This document shows, piece after piece, positions 1 to 7,254 of a stretch of DNA of 23,209 nt (positions within the stretch are counted from its first letter, which is position 1; each line of letters opens with the position of its first letter). The stretch comes from JBOGEB01 sp050743125 (GTDB taxonomy: Bacteria > Actinomycetota > Nitriliruptoria > Euzebyales > Egibacteraceae): the NCBI GenBank assembly GCA_050743125.1, contig JBOGEB010000057.1:1-23209 (forward strand), given 5' to 3'. The translations under genes were made by a program, and so were the position numbers. The notes beneath the pieces are model-generated. The model saw nothing but the letters and a program-made list of their open reading frames with translations, was not told where the DNA came from and made no database searches.

Positions 1-72
1 CTCCCGGTCACCACCAGCGATCGCTCTCAGCAGATCGGCGTCACTGTGCGGATCATCCCAGCCGGTCGTCAC
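1..72 (-). CDS. Probable RNA polymerase sigma factor, N-terminal fragment (cut by window edge)
   Basis: Only 24 codons are visible, from a GTG at 72 reading leftward off the window. The peptide contains DADLLRAIAGGDRE, which resembles the start of region 2 in ECF-type sigma factors, where an acidic stretch leads into a helix of the form LLxxIAxGDxEAF. The frame is open back to the stop of the neighbouring protease gene, so the start is set by that stop and the GTG. The ribosome-binding site is weak. The family call is inferred from a short motif only; another helical protein is possible. Confidence 0.5.
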   Translation of the reverse strand, partial: MTTGWDDPHSDADLLRAIAGGDRE

Positions 73-105
73 ATTCCTACTGTCGCGCCCAGCCGCGCAA
101 ACGGT

Positions 106-851
106 TCACCGACGCCAGTCACCGCAGGCGCAGCTTCGCCATACTCCTCGCCCCCTCCTCTGCAAGGTCGTTGCCGAAACCCCCCGCCCGGCCTCAGTAG
201 TCAGCAGTGGCCAGTACCGTCTCATGACCTCAACCGGGATGCCATAGCCGGTGCGCGCCTCCACCACCTTGTCGGTGGCGACGACAATGCCGACGACCGC
301 CTCGAGGTGGTCGTCCCAGAGGGGGCGCCGCGAAAGCCCTTCTGCAACTGATAACCCCAGCTACTGTCGGCTTCTCGCTGGATCCACTCGAGCCCGGAGT
401 GTCCAACCATCATTCCGTGGGACCAGACCCCATTGCGCTCATGGCCCTGGGGGTAGCCGTAAGCTCGAAAGCGGTGCTCCCATACACGCCCCGCATCGCG
501 CAATGGCGCTGGCTCGGCACCCAGCGGCAGTGCCTGCTCCAGCACTACCACTGCGATGTCGCCCGAGCCATCGAACCCTTCCGGGTGCCACCCGTTGTCG
601 ATCACCGTGGCGGGAATGGGGTCGTGGTGGCCGGTGAACTGAAACGTGACAAACACCGGCCCCGCAGGAGCTCCCCCGTTCGGGGCAATCACATGCGCGC
701 AGGTCATGACATGGGAATCCGTGCACAAGACGCCAGCGCCCGCGGGAAGCGCCTGCCGGGCTCGGCGGATCTGGACCTGCCACGGCGACCGCTCTGGAGA
801 CGAAGCAGTTGACTGGTCCTTCGCCAGCGCAACGCGCACCAGTTCGTTCAT
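106..851 (-). pseudogene. Trypsin-like serine protease, frameshifted and lacking the catalytic serine
   Basis: The ATG at 851 follows a good GGGAGAG ribosome-binding site. The visible frame carries the chymotrypsin-fold signatures TCAHV (His53) and GSGDIAVVVL (Asp98), so it is a trypsin-like peptidase of the cytoplasmic type seen in actinobacterial conflict proteins; there is no signal peptide. Two lesions are seen. The nucleophile motif expected as GFSGAP reads GFRGAP (Arg174, codon CGC). At a run of five C (plus strand 321-325) the frame slips, and the uninterrupted reading ends in nonsense at 222. Restoring one base gives LWDDHLEAVVGIVVATDK, then GIPVEVMRRYWPLL, then a stop at 106-108, a 248-residue full-length protein. 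It lies divergent to the MBL gene. It is probably an inactive remnant, although a catalytically dead binding protein is possible if the frameshift were a sequencing error. Confidence 0.75.
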
Positions 852-949
852 ACACCGACTCTCCCTCGGCTTTGTCCTTCCTCCCTGCCTGTCGAACTCC
901 GTACCGTCCAGGGTTCTCCGGGATTCATTGACCAGCGGAGTCGACACGT

Positions 950-1648
950 ATGGACAACCGAACCGAGCAGCTCGCCGATGGGGTGTGGCGTGTCGAGGTC
1001 GGCTTCTACATCAACACCTTCGTCTTGGCCAACGACGGGCACGGCGACGGCGACGGCCTCACGCTCATCGACACCGGCAGGCGGCGGGACGGCCCCCGGC
1101 TCGTGCGCAGCGTGCGGATGCTCGGGCTCGACCCGCGCGGGATCGGCGCCGTGCTCCTCACCCACTGCCATCCCGACCATGCCGGCAGCGCGGCGCGGTT
1201 CGCCACCTCCAGCGCGTCGTCCCAGGTCTGGGTCGGCGAGCGGGACTTGGCGACGGTCCACGGTAAGGCGCCGCAGCCGCCCATGCCCCTGCCCGTTCGC
1301 CTGCTCGCCCGGATCATGGGGGACGTGCGACCCGTGCCCGAGGCCCGGCCGCTGGTCGACGGCACAGAGCTGGCGCCCGCTGGCGGGGTCCGGACCGTGG
1401 CCGCCCCCGGCCACACGCCTGGGCACTGCGCGTTCCTGCTCCCCGAGCGCGGGGTGCTGCTCGCCGGCGACGCGGTGTGGAACGTGTGGTTCCTGTCCCG
1501 CGGACCGCGGTTCTTGTGCTCGGAAACCCCCGCCGTGCCAGCCACGCTGCGACGCCTGGCCGCGCTGGAGTTCGACACCCTCGCCATGGCCCACGGCCCC
1601 CCGGTCACCACCCGCGCCCGCGACCGCCTCGCCTGCCTCGTGCCCTGA
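950..1648 (+). CDS. MBL-fold metallo-hydrolase
   Basis: A 232-residue metallo-beta-lactamase-fold protein. The zinc-binding motif HCHPDH is at residues 72-77. A second metal-ligand region (APGHTPGHCAFL) and the GDAVW segment follow in the usual order, and a late AHGPP segment supplies the last histidine. The ATG is preceded by a GGAG about nine bases upstream. The protein has no signal sequence, so it is expected to be a cytoplasmic hydrolase. The substrate cannot be told from sequence: glyoxalase II-like, lactonase-like and other hydrolases share this fold. It is divergent from the broken protease (98 bp between starts) and convergent with the HNH gene (59 bp between stops). Confidence 0.85.
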   Translation: MDNRTEQLADGVWRVEVGFYINTFVLANDGHGDGDGLTLIDTGRRRDGPRLVRSVRMLGLDPRGIGAVLLTHCHPDHAGSAARFATSSASSQVWVGERDLATVHGKAPQPPMPLPVRLLARIMGDVRPVPEARPLVDGTELAPAGGVRTVAAPGHTPGHCAFLLPERGVLLAGDAVWNVWFLSRGPRFLCSETPAVPATLRRLAALEFDTLAMAHGPPVTTRARDRLACLVP

Positions 1649-1707
1649 GCACCCGGAAGGCAGCGTCGCCGAGGCCGCCGACCTGTCCTGCGGATCGGTG
1701 TGTGGGG

Positions 1708-2967
1708 TCATCCGGCTCGTCGCCGGTGTGGCCGGGTGAGCGGGTCGGGCGGGTGCATGCTGAACCGTCCGGTGCCCGGGTCGCGGACGACGAGCCAGCC
1801 GTCCTCGTGGATCTTGTGATGACAGCACCAGCAGGTCAAGCAGAGGTTGTCCTCGTCGGTCGGCCCCAGATCCCTTGTCCACCAGCGCACGTGATGCACC
1901 TGGCAGCGCGACGCCGGCGCGCCGCACCCGACGCAGGTCTGGTCTCTGGCGATCACGGCGACCCGCTGAGGGCGGGTCGGCTGCCGTTGCGTGCGGCCCG
2001 CGTCGAGCACTTCCCCGTTGCGGGTCATCCACACCGTCGTCACCTCAGCGTCGCAGCAGACCATCTGCGCGGTCGCCGCGCTGACCGGGCCGACCCCGTC
2101 CAGCCGGGCCGCGGGTGCGCCAGGCGTGCCGTCCAGCGCCTCGGCGGTGGCGATCAGGATCACGTGCGGGCGTTGGACCGCGACCTGCGGCAGGTCGCCT
2201 GCGTCGAGTGACCGCCGGGCGAGCTCGACGAGCGCGTCGGCCATCCTTTGCGGATACGTCCGGTCGTCGGCGTGGCTGGTTTTGCGCGCCAGCGGGTCCA
2301 ACGCGGCGGTCAGCGTCGCGCCGCCGAGCGGGTCCAGCTCGAACCCTCCGCGCAAGGCCCCGTCGGGGGTGTCGGCGGTCAGCGACAGCCGCCGGTTCGC
2401 CCACGCCCGCCGCTCCCGCCCGGCCAGCGCCTCCGGGTCCACGGTGTGGGTCCACTCGTCCACATGCTCGCGCAGCCGCCGGCGGTCCATCCCGCCGCCG
2501 TCGCCGGCCACGAGCCGGTCCAACTCTTCCCGCACGTCCGGGCGCAGCTCCTTGGCGGTCTGCACCGCGACCTGCGCCTGCCCCACACCGATCGTCCCCT
2601 CGCGCAGCGCCTGCGCGGTCTCGGGCAGCCCCTCCAGCCCGACCGCCGTGTCGGCCTGCGCGCGGGCCTCCCCCCGCGTCAGCCGCAGCCGCCGCGCCAG
2701 CAGGTCCGCCGTGGACCGCGCGCCTTCGGCTCTCCACGCCCCGCGCGCGTCGACCGCCGCGACGCAGCGCAGCTTCTCGGCGGCGACGACGGTCTCGACT
2801 CGGTGCAGCCGCTCGACGCGCGCCGCCAGCGTCGTGTCGTCGACCTGCCCGTCCAACGGCTGAGCGCCCAGCGCGGCCAGGCCGCGTTCGATCAGGTCAA
2901 GCAGCGCGTCGCCGCCGAGCCCCTCCAGCGAGGGTTCTGCCATCCCTGCACCAGTGACCGAACTCAT
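1708..2967 (-). CDS. DUF222 / 13E12-repeat-type HNH endonuclease
   Basis: A protein of about 419 residues with an N-terminal helical DUF222 region (roughly residues 30-300) and a C-terminal HNH nuclease domain. The HNH part shows a CVGCG zinc-type knuckle, CQVHHVRWW, the EDNLCLTC stretch and CCHHKIHEDGW, so the His and Cys metal and catalytic residues appear intact. Family members are abundant in actinobacterial genomes and are thought to be mobile or homing-like nucleases; none of that is shown here. Two ATG codons lie at 2973 and 2967. The promoter-like elements immediately upstream place the transcript start at about 2967, so a leaderless start at 2967 is preferred; 2973 would add two residues. 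The gene is divergent from the CHAT gene. Confidence 0.85.
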   Translation of the reverse strand: MSSVTGAGMAEPSLEGLGGDALLDLIERGLAALGAQPLDGQVDDTTLAARVERLHRVETVVAAEKLRCVAAVDARGAWRAEGARSTADLLARRLRLTRGEARAQADTAVGLEGLPETAQALREGTIGVGQAQVAVQTAKELRPDVREELDRLVAGDGGGMDRRRLREHVDEWTHTVDPEALAGRERRAWANRRLSLTADTPDGALRGGFELDPLGGATLTAALDPLARKTSHADDRTYPQRMADALVELARRSLDAGDLPQVAVQRPHVILIATAEALDGTPGAPAARLDGVGPVSAATAQMVCCDAEVTTVWMTRNGEVLDAGRTQRQPTRPQRVAVIARDQTCVGCGAPASRCQVHHVRWWTRDLGPTDEDNLCLTCWCCHHKIHEDGWLVVRDPGTGRFSMHPPDPLTRPHRRRAG

Positions 2968-2973
2968 GTTCAT

Positions 2974-3002
2974 AGTATGGCATGTTCGGTTACCTTTGGC
3001 AA
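2974..3002 (-). promoter_or_regulatory. Promoter of the HNH endonuclease gene (leaderless)
   Basis: On the minus strand a -35 element TTGCCA (3002-2997) is separated by exactly 17 bases from a -10 element CATACT (2979-2974). The ATG at 2967 lies seven bases beyond the -10, where transcription would be expected to begin. This predicts a leaderless mRNA, common in Actinomycetota. Element identity is by consensus match only. Confidence 0.5.
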
Positions 3003-3025
3003 GGATTTACTGGTCGTGTGGATAA
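2996..3025 (+). promoter_or_regulatory. Possible promoter of the CHAT gene, sharing its -35 region with the divergent promoter
   Basis: On the plus strand TTGGCA (2996-3001) is followed after 17-18 bases by TGGATA/GGATAA (3019-3025). The -35 hexamer overlaps the minus-strand TTGCCA almost completely, so polymerase could probably occupy only one of the two promoters at a time. The -10 match is moderate. Confidence 0.35.
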
Positions 3026-3111
3026 CAGCATGTTGGCAGGCGATTCCGGTTACAGTGGCCAGACAGCGGGAAGGGCGTTGCCTGCGGGCAGGCGGGGAGG
3101 GTGGGAGGGCG

Positions 3112-3426
3112 ATGCGCACACTGCAGCTCACGCAGCGCGTCGAGCAGGGCGGGCACCTGGTGGAGGTCGCGCTGAGCGGTGCTGGTGCGCGCCGGACCGC
3201 CACCGCCCGGTTCGGGTGGGAACTCGAGCCCCAGGACCGGGAGGACCTGCGCTGGTACTTGGAGGACTACCTGCAGTACCCCATCGAGCCGGCGCCGGTG
3301 ATCGCCGCGCGGGTCGAGCGGCGCCTGGGCGCGCTGGGCCGGGAGCTGTTCGCCAAGGTGTTCGAGGCCAACCCCGACACCATCCGCCTGTGGGACGAGA
3401 TCAGCCCGCACCTGCCCGACACCCGG
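3112..3426 (+). repeat. Direct repeat copy A (5' end of the CHAT gene)
   Basis: This 315-bp block matches 8782-9096 in the same orientation without gaps, with about 16 mismatches by manual comparison (~95% identity). The first ~109 bases contain only one mismatch. A shorter, less exact match extends about 25 bases upstream through the ribosome-binding region. Confidence 0.9.
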
Positions 3427-6400
3427 GTCGAGGTCGCCACGACCGTCGAGGACGCGGCAGCGATCCCCTGGGAGCTGCTACGCGACCCAGCCACCGACGC
3501 GGTCCTGGCGCTGCGCGCCCGAGCGTTCGTGCGCACCCACCCCGAGGCCGCCCAAGCGCCCGCGCTGCCCGAGGCGGCCGGCAAGATCCGGGTGCTGCTC
3601 GTGATCTGCCGCCCCGGCGGTGGCGATGACGTGCCGTTCCGGTCGGTGGCCAGCCACCTGGTCCGGCTGTCCCGCACCGCCCGTGAGGCGTTCCAGCTCG
3701 ACGTGCTCCGCCCGCCCACGTCCGCCAAACTCCGCAAGGCACTTCAGGCGGCCAAAGAGCGCGGCGCGCCCTATCACGTCGTTCACTTCGACGGCCACGG
3801 CGAGTACACCGACATCCATGCCCGCCCTGGCCGCCACGGCTACCTGCTGTTCGAGAAGCCAGGCAGCCCTGGAAACATCGACTACATAGACGGTCGCTCG
3901 CTGGGTGAAGTGCTCGCTGACGGGGGTGTGCCGGTACTCGTGCTCAACGCCTGCCGCTCCGCCCACGCCGACCTGGTGACCGAGCCGCAAACCGTCGACC
4001 TGGACACGCACCAGCGGGTACGGGCCTACGGGTCACTGGCCCAGGAGGTGGTTAACGCCGGCGTCGGCGGAGTGGTGGCGATGCGCTACAACGTCTACGT
4101 CGTCACCGCGGCACGGTTCGTCGGCGACCTGTACGCCGCGCTCGCCGACGGGCAGACCCTCGGCGCGGCGGTGACCGCCGGACGAACGCAGCTGGCCGCC
4201 CAGCCTGACCGCGAGATCGCTTTCGCGCCCCGCCCGCTGCAGGACTGGACGGTGCCGGTGGTCTACGAGGCCGCTCCCCTGGCGCTGCTCGCCAAACCGT
4301 CCGCAGCCGAGCACCTGACGATCACACTGGACCAGGCCGAGGCCGCCGCCGAGCGCGCCGCCTTCGACCCGATGCTTCCTGCGGACCCCGACGTCGGCTT
4401 CTACGGCCGGGACGAGACCCTGCTCGCGCTCGACCGAGCCTTCGACACCCAGCAGATCGTGCTGTTGCACGCCTGGGCGGGCGGCGGCAAGACCTCGACG
4501 GCGGTTGAGTTCGCCCGCTGGTACCAGCTCACCGGCGGCCTGGACCACGGGCAGGTGCTGTTCACCGCGTTCACCCGCCACATGCCGCTGGCCCGGGTGC
4601 TCGATCAGGTCGGGACCGCGTTCAGGCAACGGCTGGAAGCGGCCGGCGTCCACTGGCTCACGTTGTCCGACGCCGAGCGGCGAACGGTCGCGCTCCAGTT
4701 GCTGGCCCAGGTGCCGGTGCTGTGGATCTGGGACAACGTCGAGCCGGTCGCTGGCTTCCCCGCCGGCACACCCTCGGCGTGGAGCGCGGCCGAGCAGCAA
4801 GAGCTGGCCGCCTTCCTCCGTGACCTGAGCGGCACCAGGGCAAAGGTGCTGCTCACCTCCCGCCGCGACGAGCGCGGCTGGCTGGGCGACCTGCCCGCCC
4901 GCGTCAAGATGCCACCGATGCCCATGGCCGACCGGGTGCAGCTCGCCCGGGCCATCGCCGCCAAGCACCGCCGGCGGGCAGAGGTCGAGGACTGGCGGCC
5001 TCTACTTGAGTTCACCCAAGGCAACCCGCTCACAATCACCGTGCTCGTCGGCCAGGCCCTCTACGACGGCCTGAACTCGAAGGCGCAGATCAAGGCGTTC
5101 GTGGCCAAGCTTCGGGCGGGGGCGGCCGAGATCAGCGACGACATCGCACAAGGCCGTGACAAATCACTGGCCGCCTCCCTCAGCTACGGCTTCGCTCACG
5201 CCTTCACCGACCACGAACGCGCCCAACTCGCCCTCCTGCACCTGTTCCAGGGCTTCGTCAACGTCGAGGCCCTGCGCTTGATGGGTGATCCCGAGGACGA
5301 GCACTGCGTACCCGAGCTACGCAGCCTCATGTGCGAGGAGGTGATCGCCCTGCTCGACCAGGCCGCCGACATCGGCCTGCTCACCGCCTACGGCGACGGC
5401 TCCTACGCCATCCACCCAGCCGTTCCCTGGTTCTTCCAACAGCTATTCACCGAGCACTACGGATCGGCCGAGCAGCATACGACTGTAAAGGGGACCCGGG
5501 CCTATGCCGAGGCAATCGGGGAGTTCGGCGACTACTACCTTCTGCAATACGAGGTGGAGGGGCATGCCGAGGTGATCGGTGCGCTTGGCGCCGAGGAGGC
5601 CAACCTGTTGCATGCCCGGGAGCTCGCTCACACCCATGGCTGGTGGCCTGCGGTTATCAGAACCATGCAGGGGCTTGATGTCCTTTACGGGCACAGCGGC
5701 CGGGCAAGTGAATGGAAGCACCTGGTCGACGAGCTCGTGCCCGACTTCGTTGATCCTGCCACCGACGGCCCGCTCTCTGGCCGCGCACAGGAATGGAGTC
5801 TCGTGACCGACTATCGGGTCCAGCTCGCTCTCGACGCCCGGGACTGGGCCGCCGCAGAACGCCTTCAGCAGGCCCAGGTGGCCTGGCAGCGAGAGCGCGC
5901 CATCCCCGCCCTGGCCATGCAGGCGGAGGGGCTCGATGACGAGCCGCATAACTGCCTGCGCAGCCTGGCCGTGAGCCTTCAAGTGCTGGGTGATGTCCTT
6001 CGAGAGCAGGCGAGATGGGAATGCGTAGCGCACTACGAGGAGGCCATCCGGCTATACCAGCGCATTGGCGACCGGCGGGCTGAAGCCGCCACGGCCTTCA
6101 GCCTTGGCTCCGCCTACATAGAGATCTCCGATCTGCGCGATCTCGACCAGGCCTACCGCTGGCACCAGCGAAGCCTTGAACTACACGACAAGGACGACAG
6201 GCTTGGTCGCGCCAGGTGCATGGGCCAGCTCGGGATGATCACTTACGCGCGCTTCAAAGAGGCGCGCAACATCAGCCCGGGGGACGAGGAGTTGCGCATG
6301 CATTGGAACGGCGCCGCGGTCGCCTATCACCGGGCGCTCGACTTGCTGTCTACAGACGCGGTGCCCGAGCTAGCCGTAATTCATAACCAGCTCGGCAATA

Positions 6401-6948
6401 TCTATGGAGAGGTGGGCAAGTTCGAGACTGCCCTGCAGCACTACCAAACGGCCATCCACTACAAAGAGGTTCGTGGAGATGTCTATGGGGCCGGGAAGAC
6501 CCGCCGCAACGTCGCCGTCGCTCTGGTCAAGGCCGGTCGGTTCGAAGACGCGTTGTGCTATGCCGAGGCTGCCCTGCGCGGTTTCGAGCAAGTGGGAGCC
6601 GCAGCCGAGATCGCAGGGACACAACAGCGCATCGCTCAGATCGAGCACGCCTTGGCGGCCCCTGGAACAGTCCTCATCATGACTTCGCCGCTCACGACGT
6701 GCACTTCAACGCCACCTACCGGGCGGCCGAGGGGGAGCACGCCGCGGTCATCGGCCGGCCGATCTTCGTTGACCTACCCGTGGGCGACCAGGGACTGCAC
6801 CTGCAGGCCGCCACCGTCAACGTGCACAACGAGGACGACGAGGCATTCCTCCAATTCCTCGAAACCGACGCCTTCAAAGCCGGGCTGCAGCTGGCCACGA
6901 CCTCGCAGCCGGCGCTCGTGCCACTGTCGGCCATGGCCGTGGGGCTGA
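3112..6948 (+). CDS. CHAT protease - STAND NTPase - TPR protein (3' end probably frameshifted)
   Basis: As read, 1,278 residues. The ATG at 3112 follows a purine-rich GGGAGGG-type ribosome-binding region; the frame is open further upstream but without coding character. Residues 1-105 form a conserved N-terminal region that is duplicated at 8782. A CHAT (caspase-like) domain follows at about 110-420, with VVHFDGHG (likely catalytic His229) and LVLNACRS (likely Cys281). A STAND/NB-ARC-like NTPase spans about 430-800: GRDE lead-in, Walker A AWAGGGKT (Lys460), Walker B VLWIWDN (Asp541), LLTSRR (581-585) and GNPL (637-640), equivalent to GLPL. TPR-like helices occupy about 950-1183. From about 6660 onward this frame becomes a Ser/Thr/Pro/Arg-rich tail with no coding character, while an adjacent frame becomes protein-like, suggesting a one-base loss near CCCC (6659-6662). 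CHAT-STAND-TPR proteins are predicted signal-activated proteases in conflict or cell-suicide systems; the substrate is unknown. Confidence 0.85.
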   Translation: MRTLQLTQRVEQGGHLVEVALSGAGARRTATARFGWELEPQDREDLRWYLEDYLQYPIEPAPVIAARVERRLGALGRELFAKVFEANPDTIRLWDEISPHLPDTRVEVATTVEDAAAIPWELLRDPATDAVLALRARAFVRTHPEAAQAPALPEAAGKIRVLLVICRPGGGDDVPFRSVASHLVRLSRTAREAFQLDVLRPPTSAKLRKALQAAKERGAPYHVVHFDGHGEYTDIHARPGRHGYLLFEKPGSPGNIDYIDGRSLGEVLADGGVPVLVLNACRSAHADLVTEPQTVDLDTHQRVRAYGSLAQEVVNAGVGGVVAMRYNVYVVTAARFVGDLYAALADGQTLGAAVTAGRTQLAAQPDREIAFAPRPLQDWTVPVVYEAAPLALLAKPSAAEHLTITLDQAEAAAERAAFDPMLPADPDVGFYGRDETLLALDRAFDTQQIVLLHAWAGGGKTSTAVEFARWYQLTGGLDHGQVLFTAFTRHMPLARVLDQVGTAFRQRLEAAGVHWLTLSDAERRTVALQLLAQVPVLWIWDNVEPVAGFPAGTPSAWSAAEQQELAAFLRDLSGTRAKVLLTSRRDERGWLGDLPARVKMPPMPMADRVQLARAIAAKHRRRAEVEDWRPLLEFTQGNPLTITVLVGQALYDGLNSKAQIKAFVAKLRAGAAEISDDIAQGRDKSLAASLSYGFAHAFTDHERAQLALLHLFQGFVNVEALRLMGDPEDEHCVPELRSLMCEEVIALLDQAADIGLLTAYGDGSYAIHPAVPWFFQQLFTEHYGSAEQHTTVKGTRAYAEAIGEFGDYYLLQYEVEGHAEVIGALGAEEANLLHARELAHTHGWWPAVIRTMQGLDVLYGHSGRASEWKHLVDELVPDFVDPATDGPLSGRAQEWSLVTDYRVQLALDARDWAAAERLQQAQVAWQRERAIPALAMQAEGLDDEPHNCLRSLAVSLQVLGDVLREQARWECVAHYEEAIRLYQRIGDRRAEAATAFSLGSAYIEISDLRDLDQAYRWHQRSLELHDKDDRLGRARCMGQLGMITYARFKEARNISPGDEELRMHWNGAAVAYHRALDLLSTDAVPELAVIHNQLGNIYGEVGKFETALQHYQTAIHYKEVRGDVYGAGKTRRNVAVALVKAGRFEDALCYAEAALRGFEQVGAAAEIAGTQQRIAQIEHALAAPGTVLIMTSPLTTCTSTPPTGRPRGSTPRSSAGRSSLTYPWATRDCTCRPPPSTCTTRTTRHSSNSSKPTPSKPGCSWPRPRSRRSCHCRPWPWG

Positions 6949-7202
6949 CCAAGGCGATCGCCGCCCGCCACCGCAACGTCGCCGTGCAGACCGTCGAGCT
7001 CGGCCTGGACTTCCGCGCCGGCCCCACGGGCGCACGGCTGGCCGAGGGCGCCTACATCGCCGTCCAGATCCCCGAATCCCACCAGGAAATCTTCCGCTGG
7101 CAGGACTGGGTCTACGACCCCACCGCCGGCCGCATCGTCAGCGCCGCCGACCCCTCCCAGCCGCTCCGCTACAACTTCTTCACCCTCGGCATCAGCCGCT
7201 GA
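6696..7202 (+). CDS. Uncharacterised protein or C-terminal domain of the CHAT protein
   Basis: This frame becomes protein-like from about 6660 and stops at 7200-7202. If translated separately, the first plausible start is the GTG at 6696 (168 residues), but no ribosome-binding site precedes it. If joined to the CHAT protein by restoring one base near 6660, it would be that protein's C-terminal domain. Recognisable stretches include EGEHAAVIGRPIFVDLP, NVHNEDDEAFLQFLE, VGLTKAIAARHRN and AYIAVQIPE. The content looks like a mixed alpha/beta globular domain with no membrane segment, signal or known catalytic motif. I do not recognise the family. The gene immediately downstream starts 52 bases later behind an inverted repeat. 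Confidence 0.6.
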   Translation, partial: DVHFNATYRAAEGEHAAVIGRPIFVDLPVGDQGLHLQAATVNVHNEDDEAFLQFLETDAFKAGLQLATTSQPALVPLSAMAVGLTKAIAARHRNVAVQTVELGLDFRAGPTGARLAEGAYIAVQIPESHQEIFRWQDWVYDPTAGRIVSAADPSQPLRYNFFTLGISR

Positions 7203-7223
7203 GGGCCGGCGCAGCCGGCTGGA

Positions 7224-7254
7224 GTGCTTACTCTTAAATATTCAGAGTAAGCAC
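7224..7254. promoter_or_regulatory. Perfect 11-bp inverted repeat abutting a start codon (candidate operator)
   Basis: GTGCTTACTCT (7224-7234) and AGAGTAAGCAC (7244-7254) are perfect inverted copies around the AT-rich 9-base centre TAAATATTC, in otherwise GC-rich DNA. The right arm ends at the base before the ATG at 7255, leaving no room for a Shine-Dalgarno sequence. The centre contains a TAAATA that could act as a -10 element, so a bound protein would block both transcription and the start site. A separate small GC hairpin (GCCGGC, loop GCA, GCCGGC; 7205-7219) sits just after the preceding stop. The likely binder is the downstream gene's own product, by inference. Confidence 0.6.

Noticed and set aside
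848..2032. Long minus-strand open frame opposite the MBL gene
   Set aside because: Its amino-acid content is skewed (Arg, Gly, Ala, Pro) and follows from GC-rich third positions of the real plus-strand gene; no family motif.
2248..3111. In-frame upstream extension of the CHAT gene
   Set aside because: It overlaps the HNH gene on the other strand, reads as low-complexity Arg/Pro/Gln, and the ATG at 3112 with its leader is preserved in the second copy.
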